From Bacillus luti (GTDB lineage: Bacteria; Bacillota; Bacilli; Bacillales; Bacillaceae_G), in NCBI RefSeq assembly GCF_001884105.1, contig NZ_MACI01000002.1:1-46784 (forward strand): a stretch of DNA of 46,784 bases, given 5' to 3'. This document shows, one piece after another, positions 25,298 to 32,656 of this stretch; within the stretch, counting starts at the first letter, position 1, and the number at the start of each line of letters is the position of its first letter. The position numbers and the translations under genes are program-made. Under the pieces are notes generated by a model, which ran no database searches, had not been told where the DNA came from, and saw only the letters and a program-made list of their open reading frames with translations.

Positions 25298-25625
25298 TTT
25301 AGTTGTTATACTATAGCTATAAACGTATACAATATAAAGAAGAAAAAAATTATAGAATCTCCAAAATTTAGACAAACTTTGCGCTTTTATACGTTTATAC
25401 TGAATGTATTAAGTAATTTACGGATAATGAGATTCCCGTCTCAAAGTGTATTTAGATAGGGGATGGATTAGGTGGAGATGAGTAGTGTATAAATCTTCTA
25501 ACCATAAGGACTATAGGGATTGTCTAAGGATACTGTTGTATTCATGAGAGTCTCCACTTTAAACAACGTGTTACAGCGTAAAGTAGAGAAAGTTCAAAAA
25601 TCCAGTGAAAAAGAGGATTGATATT
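25298..25625. other. Long untranslated stretch, possible structured RNA
   Basis: About 330 bases with no convincing gene. GTGGAGA (near 25472) and TCTCCAC (near 25551) can close a domain of about 75 bases. Stops are frequent in all frames on the plus strand. On the minus strand the interval 25500-25870 has short protein-like stretches broken by stops (see findings). I see no known riboswitch or T-box landmark. Confidence 0.3.
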
Positions 25626-25877
25626 GTGATTACGAAAAGTTTTTATTTCACTCATTCAACAGGGGATTGTATTAAAATATTCGAAATCCCCGTCCTACAG
25701 GCGCAGCATCCATTATCGTTTCTAATTCAGTCCCGTCTTCAATTATTTATCGCAAAAATTCAAAAACAAAAGCACCCAAGATTTTCATATTCTTTCCGTG
25801 AATATTTACAAAATTGTTTGAAGTGGAATGATTATTTAAATGTATATAAAACAAATACGCTTGAAAAAAATGCATGA
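25626..25877 (+). CDS. Hypothetical small protein, weakly supported
   Basis: An 83-codon open frame starting with GTG at 25626, with AAGAGGA about nine bases upstream (an earlier GTG at 25605 lacks a site). The product is rich in Phe, Leu, Gln and Lys, with no motif or membrane segment I recognise. A terminator follows 12 bases after the stop, which favours some transcript ending here. The amino-acid make-up is unusual, and the opposite strand reads at least as protein-like, so this may be an antisense reading of a decayed gene. Confidence 0.3.
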   Translation: MITKSFYFTHSTGDCIKIFEIPVLQAQHPLSFLIQSRLQLFIAKIQKQKHPRFSYSFREYLQNCLKWNDYLNVYKTNTLEKNA

Positions 25878-25888
25878 TACAGAGTAGG

Positions 25889-25914
25889 GACAGGGTTAAA
25901 AACTCTGTCTTTTT
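25889..25914 (+). terminator. Intrinsic terminator upstream of degV
   Basis: GACAGGGT, TAAAA, ACTCTGTC then TTTTT; eight pairs including one G-T. It shows that a transcript from the 25.3-25.9 kb interval ends here. Confidence 0.75.
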
Positions 25915-26029
25915 CATTTTAGGTATAAAAATATAATTAATTTGATTAAATTTCGTTCCAAATTGTTGAAAGCAATGGGAATACTAGTATAATAACAAGG
26001 AGAGCGTATTGGAAAGGGAAGAATATAAT

Positions 26030-26872
26030 ATGCAAAAAATTAAAATTGTAACAGATTCAACCGCAGATTTATCACAAGAGGTAATTGAGAAGTATGACAT
26101 TCATGTTCTACCATTATCAATCTCTGTAAATGGACAAACATATTTAGATCGCGTTGATCTACAACCAGATGAATTTATTGAAGAAATGATTAAATCAGAG
26201 GAACTACCAAAAACATCACAACCAGCAATGGGTACATTTGTAGAAATGTATGACAAGTTAGGTGAAGATGGAAGTGAAGTACTTTCCATTCATATGACAA
26301 GTGGAATGAGTGGTACTGTAGCAACTGCAAATAGTGCTGCATCAATGACAGACACAAAAGTAACAGTTGTTGATTCGCAATTTATTACACATGCTTTAGC
26401 ATACCAAGTAGTTGAAGCTGCGAAAATGGCAAATGAAGGACGCTCACTAGAAGAAATTTTAAAACGTGTAGATGAAGTAAGAAAGAATACTCGTTTATAT
26501 GTAGTAGTAGATACATTAGAAAACTTAGTGAAGGGTGGGCGTATTGGTAAAGGAAAAGCGTTTATCGGTTCGCTGCTTAATATAAAACCAATTGCTAGCC
26601 TTGAAGATGGTGTTTATAACCCTGTAACGAAAGTGCGTAGCCAAGGGCAAATTGTAAAAACGTTAGCTAAGTTATTTGAGGAAGATACAGCTGGAAAAGT
26701 TGTAAAAGCTGTGGCAATTCCGCATGCGAAAGCAATTCCTTTAGCTGAAAATGTAAAAGCGGCTGTTGAAAAAGTAAGTGGATTTGCACAATCCGAAATA
26801 TTCTATACAACTCCAGTTATTAGTACTCATACAGGTCCAGGCGCAATTGGATTTATGTATTTAGCAGAGTAA
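26030..26872 (+). CDS. DegV family fatty-acid-binding protein
   Basis: A 280-residue DegV/FakB-type protein: KIKIVTDSTADLSQE at the N terminus, a TSGMSGTVATANSAA loop near residues 90-104 and the closing HTGPGAIGFMYLAE. The family binds a single fatty acid and, as FakB, presents it to the FakA kinase for phosphorylation and entry into phospholipid synthesis. Start choice: ATG 26030 matches the usual family N terminus, with AAAGGG about 11 bases upstream. TTG 26009 has a better-spaced AAGGAG and would add seven residues. Monocistronic with its own terminator. Confidence 0.9.
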   Translation: MQKIKIVTDSTADLSQEVIEKYDIHVLPLSISVNGQTYLDRVDLQPDEFIEEMIKSEELPKTSQPAMGTFVEMYDKLGEDGSEVLSIHMTSGMSGTVATANSAASMTDTKVTVVDSQFITHALAYQVVEAAKMANEGRSLEEILKRVDEVRKNTRLYVVVDTLENLVKGGRIGKGKAFIGSLLNIKPIASLEDGVYNPVTKVRSQGQIVKTLAKLFEEDTAGKVVKAVAIPHAKAIPLAENVKAAVEKVSGFAQSEIFYTTPVISTHTGPGAIGFMYLAE

Positions 26873-26873
26873 T

Positions 26874-26911
26874 AAAAAAGCTACTTGAAATATATTTCAA
26901 GTAGCTTTTTT
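26874..26911. terminator. Terminator after degV, overlapping a short minus-strand gene end
   Basis: AAAAAAGCTACTTGAAA and TTTCAAGTAGCTTTTTT: 17-bp perfect stem with a four-base loop. Confidence 0.93.
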
Positions 26912-26993
26912 ATGTGAAGAGCAAGTAAGAAATCAGAAGAGTTATACAGGCGCTACCGCTAATGATATAGCGAATTTGCAAATATTCATTCAT
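26910..26993 (-). CDS. Putative 27-residue single-span membrane peptide
   Basis: On the minus strand AAAGGGTG lies six bases before ATG 26993. The frame encodes 27 residues: MNEYLQIRYI then ISGSACITLLISYLLFT. The first eight residues are polar and carry one Arg; residues 9-26 are a clean membrane helix. The stop codon falls at the edge of the degV terminator, so both strands end on the same hairpin. No family recognised. It resembles in layout the 25-residue peptide at 13463-13540. Expression is unproven. Confidence 0.5.
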   Translation of the reverse strand: MNEYLQIRYIISGSACITLLISYLLFT

Positions 26994-27053
26994 AGAAAAC
27001 ACCCTTTATGATTTTCTATAGTATATGATGGGTGCAAGAAATAAGTAGTTACG

Positions 27054-28028
27054 TTATACGTGTAACGTTTCAATTTTTTTATTTACGTGTTTATCATTTG
27101 TTACATTATTGTAAGTGAAAGTTTGGCCTAAAAAGAGAACATGCAGTTGTTCCCATGGTAACATACGTAAATTCCAGTTGTTTCGAAGTCTAGTTATTGC
27201 CTCACGAGGTGTTTCATCTGCGAGTGCAAAAGCTCCGTAGTGCATGGGAATAAAATGTGTAGCGTTTAAATCTAAATAAGCTTGCACTGCCTCTTCAGGT
27301 GAAACGTGAGATACTTTCATAAACCATTCTGGTTCATAAGCGCCAATTGGCATAAGAGCAACATCAATTGAAAAGCGCTTGCCGATTTCTTTAAAGCCTT
27401 GGAAATAGCCACTGTCACCGCAATAATAAATGGTTTCTGTCGTGTTCGTATTATCAATAACCCATCCACCCCAGTGGGAAGTGTTCATATCAAATAATGA
27501 TCTTCTCGTCCAGTGTTGTGCAGGTACAAAGTGGAAAGCTACTTCATTAAGGGTTATGCTTTCCCACCAGTTGTATTCTTTAACCTTTGTGAATTTTTTA
27601 CGAGTAAATAATTTTTTTAGCCCGATAGGTACAAGGTATAGAACATCATCATTTAGTTGGCGAAGTGTTGAAAAATCTAAATGATCATAATGACCGTGGG
27701 AAATAAGGACAATATCAATTTTAGGTAATTCTTCTATAGAAAGTCCAGGTTCTGTAAGTCTTGGAACTAGCTTTAATTTATTGGCCCACACTGGGTCTGT
27801 TAATATATTAAGTCCATTCGTTTGGATAAGAAAAGTGGAATGCCCAATCCATGTGACAGTCGTTTTTTCAATATTGCTTTGCAAAAATGGACTTTGTTTA
27901 ACGGGTGATTGTTCTACTAAGAAAGAAAAATCTTTTTTGTTTTGCTTTCGTTCTTTACGCCAGCGTAAAAAAGAGCGAATTGATTTTTTTGTGCTAACAT
28001 TATCCATATTTTCATAGCGCTTTGCCAT
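27054..28028 (-). CDS. MBL-fold metallo-hydrolase (NAPE-PLD/UlaG-like)
   Basis: A 324-residue metallo-beta-lactamase-fold hydrolase. TTVTWIGHSTFLIQTNGLNILTDPVW marks the NAPE-PLD-like group. The metal motif HGHYDHLD lies near residues 113-120, a later His in FVPAQHWTRR, Asp in YYCGDSGYF and the last His in IPMHYGAF. All metal ligands are present. Family members cleave phosphodiester or lactone substrates, and this one could act on a phospholipid-like molecule. The highly basic N terminus (RWRKERKQNKK) could aid membrane association. ATG 28028 is set by GAGGTGA about seven bases upstream. Confidence 0.88.
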   Translation of the reverse strand: MAKRYENMDNVSTKKSIRSFLRWRKERKQNKKDFSFLVEQSPVKQSPFLQSNIEKTTVTWIGHSTFLIQTNGLNILTDPVWANKLKLVPRLTEPGLSIEELPKIDIVLISHGHYDHLDFSTLRQLNDDVLYLVPIGLKKLFTRKKFTKVKEYNWWESITLNEVAFHFVPAQHWTRRSLFDMNTSHWGGWVIDNTNTTETIYYCGDSGYFQGFKEIGKRFSIDVALMPIGAYEPEWFMKVSHVSPEEAVQAYLDLNATHFIPMHYGAFALADETPREAITRLRNNWNLRMLPWEQLHVLFLGQTFTYNNVTNDKHVNKKIETLHV

Positions 28029-28363
28029 GAACATCACCTCATTTAAAATCGTTGTATTTGTATTGTACCGAAATGTTGTTAAGGAATACAGTGAAAAACA
28101 TGGATTAATGTTAAAGGAATTGTTAAAAAATAGGGAGAGGTATTTACAAAATTAACAATAAAATTAGTTTTGCAAATACTATTTAGAGAAATAATAGTGA
28201 AAAAAGATATTTTGTCTAGTAATTAGCTTGAAATAAAGAAGTAACATACGTAAATTCGTACGATTTCGTGAACAAATGTAGTAAACAATTTTCTCGTAGT
28301 GTTAACTTTTGTTATGATAAACATAACCTATTTAAATTTAGGATAGAGAAAAGAGGTTTATAA
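28029..28363. other. Intergenic region between divergent MBL and sco genes
   Basis: A 335-base divergent promoter region, very AT-rich, with no gene. Near its right end a dyad, GTTATG (28311-28316), ATAAA, CATAAC (28322-28327), overlaps a TATGAT -10-like box 46 bp before the sco start and could be an operator. A TCGTACGA palindrome lies near 28258. No riboswitch recognised. Confidence 0.4.
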
Positions 28364-28951
28364 ATGAAGCGTTATCAAAAAATAATTGGTCTTATGGTTG
28401 TATTTTGTCTCTTTGTACTTGCTGGATGTAGTGGATCGGGCTCAAAGCTTCGTAAACCATTAAATTGGGACTTAGAAACTTTCCAATTCACAAATCAAGA
28501 TGGAAAACAATTTGGAACAAAGGATTTAAAAGGGAAAGTTTGGGTTGCAGATTTCATGTTCACAAACTGTCAAACAGTTTGTCCGCCAATGACTGCTAAT
28601 ATGGCAAAATTACAGAAAATGGCGAAGGAAGAGAAATTAGACATTCAGTTTGTATCATTTAGCGTAGATCCTGACCTTGATAAGCCAGAAAACTTGAAAG
28701 CTTTCATTCAAAAGTTTACAGAAGATACAAGTAACTGGAACTTGTTAACAGGTTATTCGTTAGAAGATATTACAAAGTTTTCAAAAGATAATTTCCAATC
28801 ACTTGTAGATAAACCTGAGAATGGTCAAGTTATACATGGAACATCATTTTATTTAATTGATCAAAACGGAAAAGTAATGAAAAAATATAGTGGCATAAGC
28901 AATACGCCATACGAAGACATTATACGTGATATGAAGCGATTAGTGGATTAA
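28364..28951 (+). CDS. sco: SCO1/SenC-family copper chaperone lipoprotein (YpmQ-like)
   Basis: A 195-residue lipoprotein (lipobox LAGC, Cys22) with a thioredoxin-like SCO domain. The copper-binding pair is FTNCQTVCPPM (CxxxC) near residues 70-74, with the third ligand His in QVIHGTSFYLID near 165. SCO proteins deliver copper to the CuA site of cytochrome c oxidase on the outer face of the membrane. All ligands are present. AAAGAGG precedes the ATG. Corresponds to B. subtilis ypmQ by position near yplQ/dfrA. Confidence 0.93.
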   Translation: MKRYQKIIGLMVVFCLFVLAGCSGSGSKLRKPLNWDLETFQFTNQDGKQFGTKDLKGKVWVADFMFTNCQTVCPPMTANMAKLQKMAKEEKLDIQFVSFSVDPDLDKPENLKAFIQKFTEDTSNWNLLTGYSLEDITKFSKDNFQSLVDKPENGQVIHGTSFYLIDQNGKVMKKYSGISNTPYEDIIRDMKRLVD

Positions 28952-28981
28952 AAAGAAGGGTGCATAGCACCCTTCTTTTTT
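28952..28981. terminator. Bidirectional terminator between sco and hsp20
   Basis: AAAAGAAGGGTGC, AT, then AGCACCCTTCTTTTT; a compact stem of about ten pairs. Confidence 0.9.
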
Positions 28982-28985
28982 TACA

Positions 28986-29450
28986 TTAGTCTATGGATAA
29001 AATGTCATGTTGCTGTGGAAGTTTTGGTGCACGAATTTCTAACACACCGTTTTGATAAGAAGCTTTCGCTGCTTTTTTATTAATTAAATAAGGTAACTTA
29101 ATCATTCTCGATGCTTCTGAAATGGACCGTTCTCGGCGATAATAGTTATGAGATGTTTGCTCTTCTGTCTCTTCAAGTATCTCTTCTTTCACAGAGACTT
29201 TTAAGTATTCACTTTGTATTTCAATTTGAATTTGTTCTTTTTGTATACCTGGTAGTTCAGCAGTAACAACGAGTTCCTCACCAACTTCATATAAATCTAC
29301 AGGGAATGTTAATAAACGGTTTCCTTTTTGGAAAAAATGATTTAAATCAGCGATTACGCTGCGAAGTGGTGTTTGCTCGAAGAAATCATCAATTTGCTTT
29401 AAATAATTGCGAACCGGTGGGCGAGAAGAATCTTTTTTTTCTTCACTCAT
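28986..29450 (-). CDS. Hsp20/alpha-crystallin-family small heat-shock protein
   Basis: A 154-residue small heat-shock protein. The alpha-crystallin domain runs from about residue 50 (FPVDLYEVGEELVVTAELPGI) to the conserved end YQNGVLEIRAPK (the A/NGVLxI signature). The N-terminal arm carries FFEQTPLRSVIADLNHFF. It should form ATP-independent oligomers that hold unfolding proteins. The C terminus lacks an obvious IxI anchor beyond LSID. Good AGGAGG site on the minus strand upstream of the ATG at 29450. No HSP-type operator is evident. Confidence 0.9.
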   Translation of the reverse strand: MSEEKKDSSRPPVRNYLKQIDDFFEQTPLRSVIADLNHFFQKGNRLLTFPVDLYEVGEELVVTAELPGIQKEQIQIEIQSEYLKVSVKEEILEETEEQTSHNYYRRERSISEASRMIKLPYLINKKAAKASYQNGVLEIRAPKLPQQHDILSID

Positions 29451-29667
29451 GGTATTCCCTCCTAGAAATCAATTTGCAATATCATATGACAAAAGCGGAG
29501 AAAGGTGATTGCCTAGTTTTCATGTTTTCATAAAAAATTGTTAAAAATGTGAAATGGAGTGATTTTTTTATAGTTTTTGGTCGCCATATTCAGTTGATTA
29601 TGCTAGTATAAATAGGGTTGATATAGTAGTATAGAGACAGAATGAAAACTGAAAGAGGGTAAGAAGT

Positions 29668-31569
29668 ATGTGTGGTTTTGTAGGATGTTTATGTGAAAAC
29701 CCTAGAGAGTTTTCAGAAACAGAAAAACATCAATTTGAAAATATGAACACGATGATTTTCCACCGCGGTCCAGATGACGAAGGATATTTTCGTGATGAAC
29801 ATGTACAATTTGGCTTCCGCCGTTTAAGTATCATTGACTTAGAGGCAGGACATCAGCCACTAACTTATGAAAATGATCGATATGTAATTATTTTTAATGG
29901 TGAAATTTACAACTATGTAGAATTACGTGAAATGTTACTTGAAAAAGGTGCAACGTTTGCAACGCAATCTGATACAGAAGTTATCATTGCATTGTATGCA
30001 CATATGAAAGAAAAATGTGTAGATTACCTTCGTGGTATGTTTGCATTTATGATTTGGGATCGTGAAGAAAAGAAACTATTCGGTGCACGTGATCACTTCG
30101 GTATTAAACCATTATATATCGCACAACAAGGTGATACTACATTCTTCGCATCTGAGAAGAAAAGTATTATGCATGTAATGGAAGACAAAGGAGTTAATCC
30201 AAAGTCACTACAACATTACTTTACGTACCAATATGGTCCAGAACCAGAAACATTAACAGTTGATGTTAATAAAATCGAGCCTGGCCATTACTTCGTGAAA
30301 GAAATTGGAAAAGAGATGGAAATCCATCGTTACTGGAAACCTTATTTCAACGCTTCAAGCGCAACGAAAGAGGAGCATATCCAAGCAATTCGTGATGTGT
30401 TATATGATTCAGTAAAAGTGCATATGCGCAGTGATGTACCAGTAGGTTCATTCCTTTCTGGTGGTATCGATTCATCTATCATCGCTTCTATTGCAAGAGA
30501 AATGAATCCGAACCTATTAACATTCTCTGTTGGTTTTGAACAACGTGGTTTCAGTGAAGTTGATGTTGCCAAAGAAACTGCTGAGAAACTAGGCGTTAAA
30601 AACCATAACGTATTCATTTCAGCGAAAGAATTTATGGATGAGTTCCCAAAAATCATTTGGCATATGGATGATCCTTTAGCAGATCCAGCAGCTGTACCAT
30701 TATACTTCGTTGCAAAAGAAGCACGTAAGCATGTAACAGTTGTTCTTTCAGGTGAAGGGGCAGACGAGCTATTTGGTGGTTATAACATTTACCGTGAGCC
30801 AAACTCACTAAAAATGTTCTCTTACATTCCTAGCCCAGGTAAGAGCGTTCTAAAAGCATTAAGTGGAGCGCTTAAAGAAGGATTTAAAGGAAAGAGCTTC
30901 CTAGAGCGTGGATGTACGCCAATTGAAGAGCGTTACTATGGAAACGCGAAAATCTTCCGTGAAGAAGAGAAAGCTGAATTAATGAAGTATTACGATGAAA
31001 GTGTTAACTATATGGATATCACGAAACCATTGTATAACGAGATTAAAGATTATGATGATGTAAGCAAAATGCAGTACATTGACATGTTCACATGGTTACG
31101 CGGTGACATTTTATTAAAAGCTGATAAAATGACAATGGCAAACTCATTAGAACTTCGTGTACCGTTCTTAGATAAAGAAGTATTCGATGTTGCATCTAAA
31201 ATTCCAACTGAATTTAAGATTGCTAACGGAACTACGAAAGCTATTTTACGTGAAGCAGCACGCGGAATCGTTCCAGATCACGTGTTAGACCGTAAAAAAC
31301 TTGGATTCCCAGTACCAATTCGTCACTGGTTAAAAGACGAAATGCATGATTGGGCTATAAATATTATTAACGAAAGTAAAACAGATCATTTAATCGACAA
31401 ACAGTATGTATTAAACTTACTGGAAGCACATTGTGCAGATAAAGGCGATTATAGCCGTAAAATTTGGACTGTACTTGCATTTATGGTATGGCACCAAATT
31501 TATGTTGAGCATAAATACGATACGAATAAGTTCCACGAAGAAACAAAACGTGCGTATAGCTTAGTTTAA
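29668..31569 (+). CDS. asnB: Asparagine synthase (glutamine-hydrolysing)
   Basis: A 633-residue AsnB, the same size as B. subtilis AsnB. The N-terminal glutaminase domain starts with the nucleophile Cys2 (MCGFVGC) and has HRGPDDEG and IIFNGEIYNY. The C-terminal synthetase domain has the PP-loop FLSGGIDSSIIA near residue 265, GEGADELFGGY and LRVPFLDKEVF. It makes Asn from Asp, glutamine and ATP; AsnB-type enzymes in some bacteria instead amidate cell-wall diaminopimelate. Codons are more biased toward frequent ones than in neighbouring genes, suggesting strong expression. Site GAAAGAGGG precedes the ATG. Own terminator. Confidence 0.95.
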   Translation: MCGFVGCLCENPREFSETEKHQFENMNTMIFHRGPDDEGYFRDEHVQFGFRRLSIIDLEAGHQPLTYENDRYVIIFNGEIYNYVELREMLLEKGATFATQSDTEVIIALYAHMKEKCVDYLRGMFAFMIWDREEKKLFGARDHFGIKPLYIAQQGDTTFFASEKKSIMHVMEDKGVNPKSLQHYFTYQYGPEPETLTVDVNKIEPGHYFVKEIGKEMEIHRYWKPYFNASSATKEEHIQAIRDVLYDSVKVHMRSDVPVGSFLSGGIDSSIIASIAREMNPNLLTFSVGFEQRGFSEVDVAKETAEKLGVKNHNVFISAKEFMDEFPKIIWHMDDPLADPAAVPLYFVAKEARKHVTVVLSGEGADELFGGYNIYREPNSLKMFSYIPSPGKSVLKALSGALKEGFKGKSFLERGCTPIEERYYGNAKIFREEEKAELMKYYDESVNYMDITKPLYNEIKDYDDVSKMQYIDMFTWLRGDILLKADKMTMANSLELRVPFLDKEVFDVASKIPTEFKIANGTTKAILREAARGIVPDHVLDRKKLGFPVPIRHWLKDEMHDWAINIINESKTDHLIDKQYVLNLLEAHCADKGDYSRKIWTVLAFMVWHQIYVEHKYDTNKFHEETKRAYSLV

Positions 31570-31573
31570 TAAG

Positions 31574-31611
31574 AAAAACCTTAAGATCACAAATGGTCTT
31601 AAGGTTTTTTT
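31574..31611 (+). terminator. Intrinsic terminator after asnB
   Basis: AAAAACCTTAAGA and TCTTAAGGTTTTTT with a ten-base loop. Confidence 0.9.
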
Positions 31612-31662
31612 CATAAATAGAACGTGTTATTGATACAATAATAGTAAAAGGATGGACAACAT

Positions 31663-32022
31663 ATGATTACGTTTGAGAAAGTAACTACAGAAAATGAAAG
31701 CGTTGTTACAGAAATGTTCAGCTCACATAGTTTAGGTGAGAAAAAGGTACAGTATTGTGTGAAAGTTGATGATACATATATTGGTGTAATAGATTATAGT
31801 ATTCAAGAGGAAAGTGCTATCTTATCTCAGCTCATTATTCATTTTGATTATCAAGGTTACGGTTATGGTACAAATACGTATTTCACATTTGAAGAAATGA
31901 TGAAACAAAGGGGCGTAAAAGAGATACAAGTATTACAAGAGCAATTGACAGAACAAGCTAAATCGTTCATAGAGAGCTTTGGCTTTATTGAGGTAGATGA
32001 AATGTATGTGAAGAAAATATAA
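31663..32022 (+). CDS. GNAT-family N-acetyltransferase
   Basis: A 119-residue, short GNAT protein. Motif A is degenerate but readable: LSQLIIHFDYQGYGYGTNTYFTFEE, where YQGYGYG corresponds to the acetyl-CoA loop, and the C terminus has QAKSFIESFGFIEVDEMYV. It lacks a clear first helix pair, so it is shorter than typical members (140-170). Substrate unknown. AAAGGATGG precedes ATG 31663. A 45-base gap separates it from the next, membrane-protein gene on the same strand. Confidence 0.78.
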   Translation: MITFEKVTTENESVVTEMFSSHSLGEKKVQYCVKVDDTYIGVIDYSIQEESAILSQLIIHFDYQGYGYGTNTYFTFEEMMKQRGVKEIQVLQEQLTEQAKSFIESFGFIEVDEMYVKKI

Positions 32023-32067
32023 CGATGATTAGTTATGCAGTAAAATAAATATAAGGCAGGTGGATGT

Positions 32068-32403
32068 ATGACGATGACTTCTGGTCTTGTATTAATTGGA
32101 GGATGTTTTATAGTAGCAGAACTAAGCCATATATACATTCGGAATAAAATGAATAAGAAAAGAAAGCCATATGAAATACAATACGTCCCTGTATTTTTAT
32201 TTTTGTTTTGTATGCTTGTTACATTACAAAATATAACTAACTTCCCACCACTTTTGAATATTTTTTTAAAGTTTGGTTTGCTGTATAGTGGTGCTGGAAT
32301 AGCTCTTTTATTTATCTTATTTTGCATACGTTATATTCACTATCAATCATATATATTTATTTTAAATTGGTTAAAGCAAAATGATAGAAACCGCCTTACA
32401 TAA
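32068..32403 (+). CDS. Hypothetical three-span membrane protein
   Basis: A 111-residue protein with three hydrophobic segments (about residues 5-23, 40-58 and 68-92), separated by a basic loop (RNKMNKKRKPYE) that places the first loop in the cytoplasm. No family recognised. The AGGTGG site precedes ATG 32068. The stop codon sits inside the terminator stem that follows, so the gene ends exactly at its terminator. Nothing suggests a function beyond membrane location. Confidence 0.75.
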   Translation: MTMTSGLVLIGGCFIVAELSHIYIRNKMNKKRKPYEIQYVPVFLFLFCMLVTLQNITNFPPLLNIFLKFGLLYSGAGIALLFILFCIRYIHYQSYIFILNWLKQNDRNRLT

Positions 32404-32414
32404 GGTGGTTTTTT
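32388..32414 (+). terminator. Intrinsic terminator overlapping a stop codon
   Basis: AAACCGCCTTA, CA, TAAGGTGGTTT; the TAA stop at 32401-32403 is the first base triplet of the second arm. Confidence 0.85.
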
Positions 32415-32548
32415 ATTTGTGTATTACTAATGATTATAAAAATGAAACGTACGCTATTGTATATATAGCTAAAATTTTCGTTAGAATTTATAAAAATGAT
32501 TAGATGATTAAATACTTCACCTGTTATTAGTATGTGATACTATAAATT

Positions 32549-32600
32549 CTTAGCTTATATAGGAAGTGGAGGTATAAAGTTGAATTGTTAGTAAGCTAAG
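32549..32600 (+). promoter_or_regulatory. Stem-loop leader with a three-codon mini-ORF upstream of the PAP2 gene
   Basis: CTTAGCTTA (32549-32557) and TAAGCTAAG (32592-32600) are exact reverse complements. The loop holds a well-spaced GTGGAGG site and TTG AAT TGT TAG (32580-32591), a three-codon frame. In RNA the stem would enclose a translated mini-ORF about 55 bases before the PAP2 binding site. Regulatory use is inference; it could also be a decayed gene start. Confidence 0.35.
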
Positions 32601-32656
32601 GTATCCTAATTGCTTGCAAATAGCGGAATGAAATTTTTGGGAGGCGTCGTTTTTGT

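Noticed and set aside
29644-29667. Mini-frame ATG AAA ACT GAA AGA GGG TAA just before asnB
   Set aside because: It has no ribosome site of its own, and its end is simply the asnB ribosome binding region.
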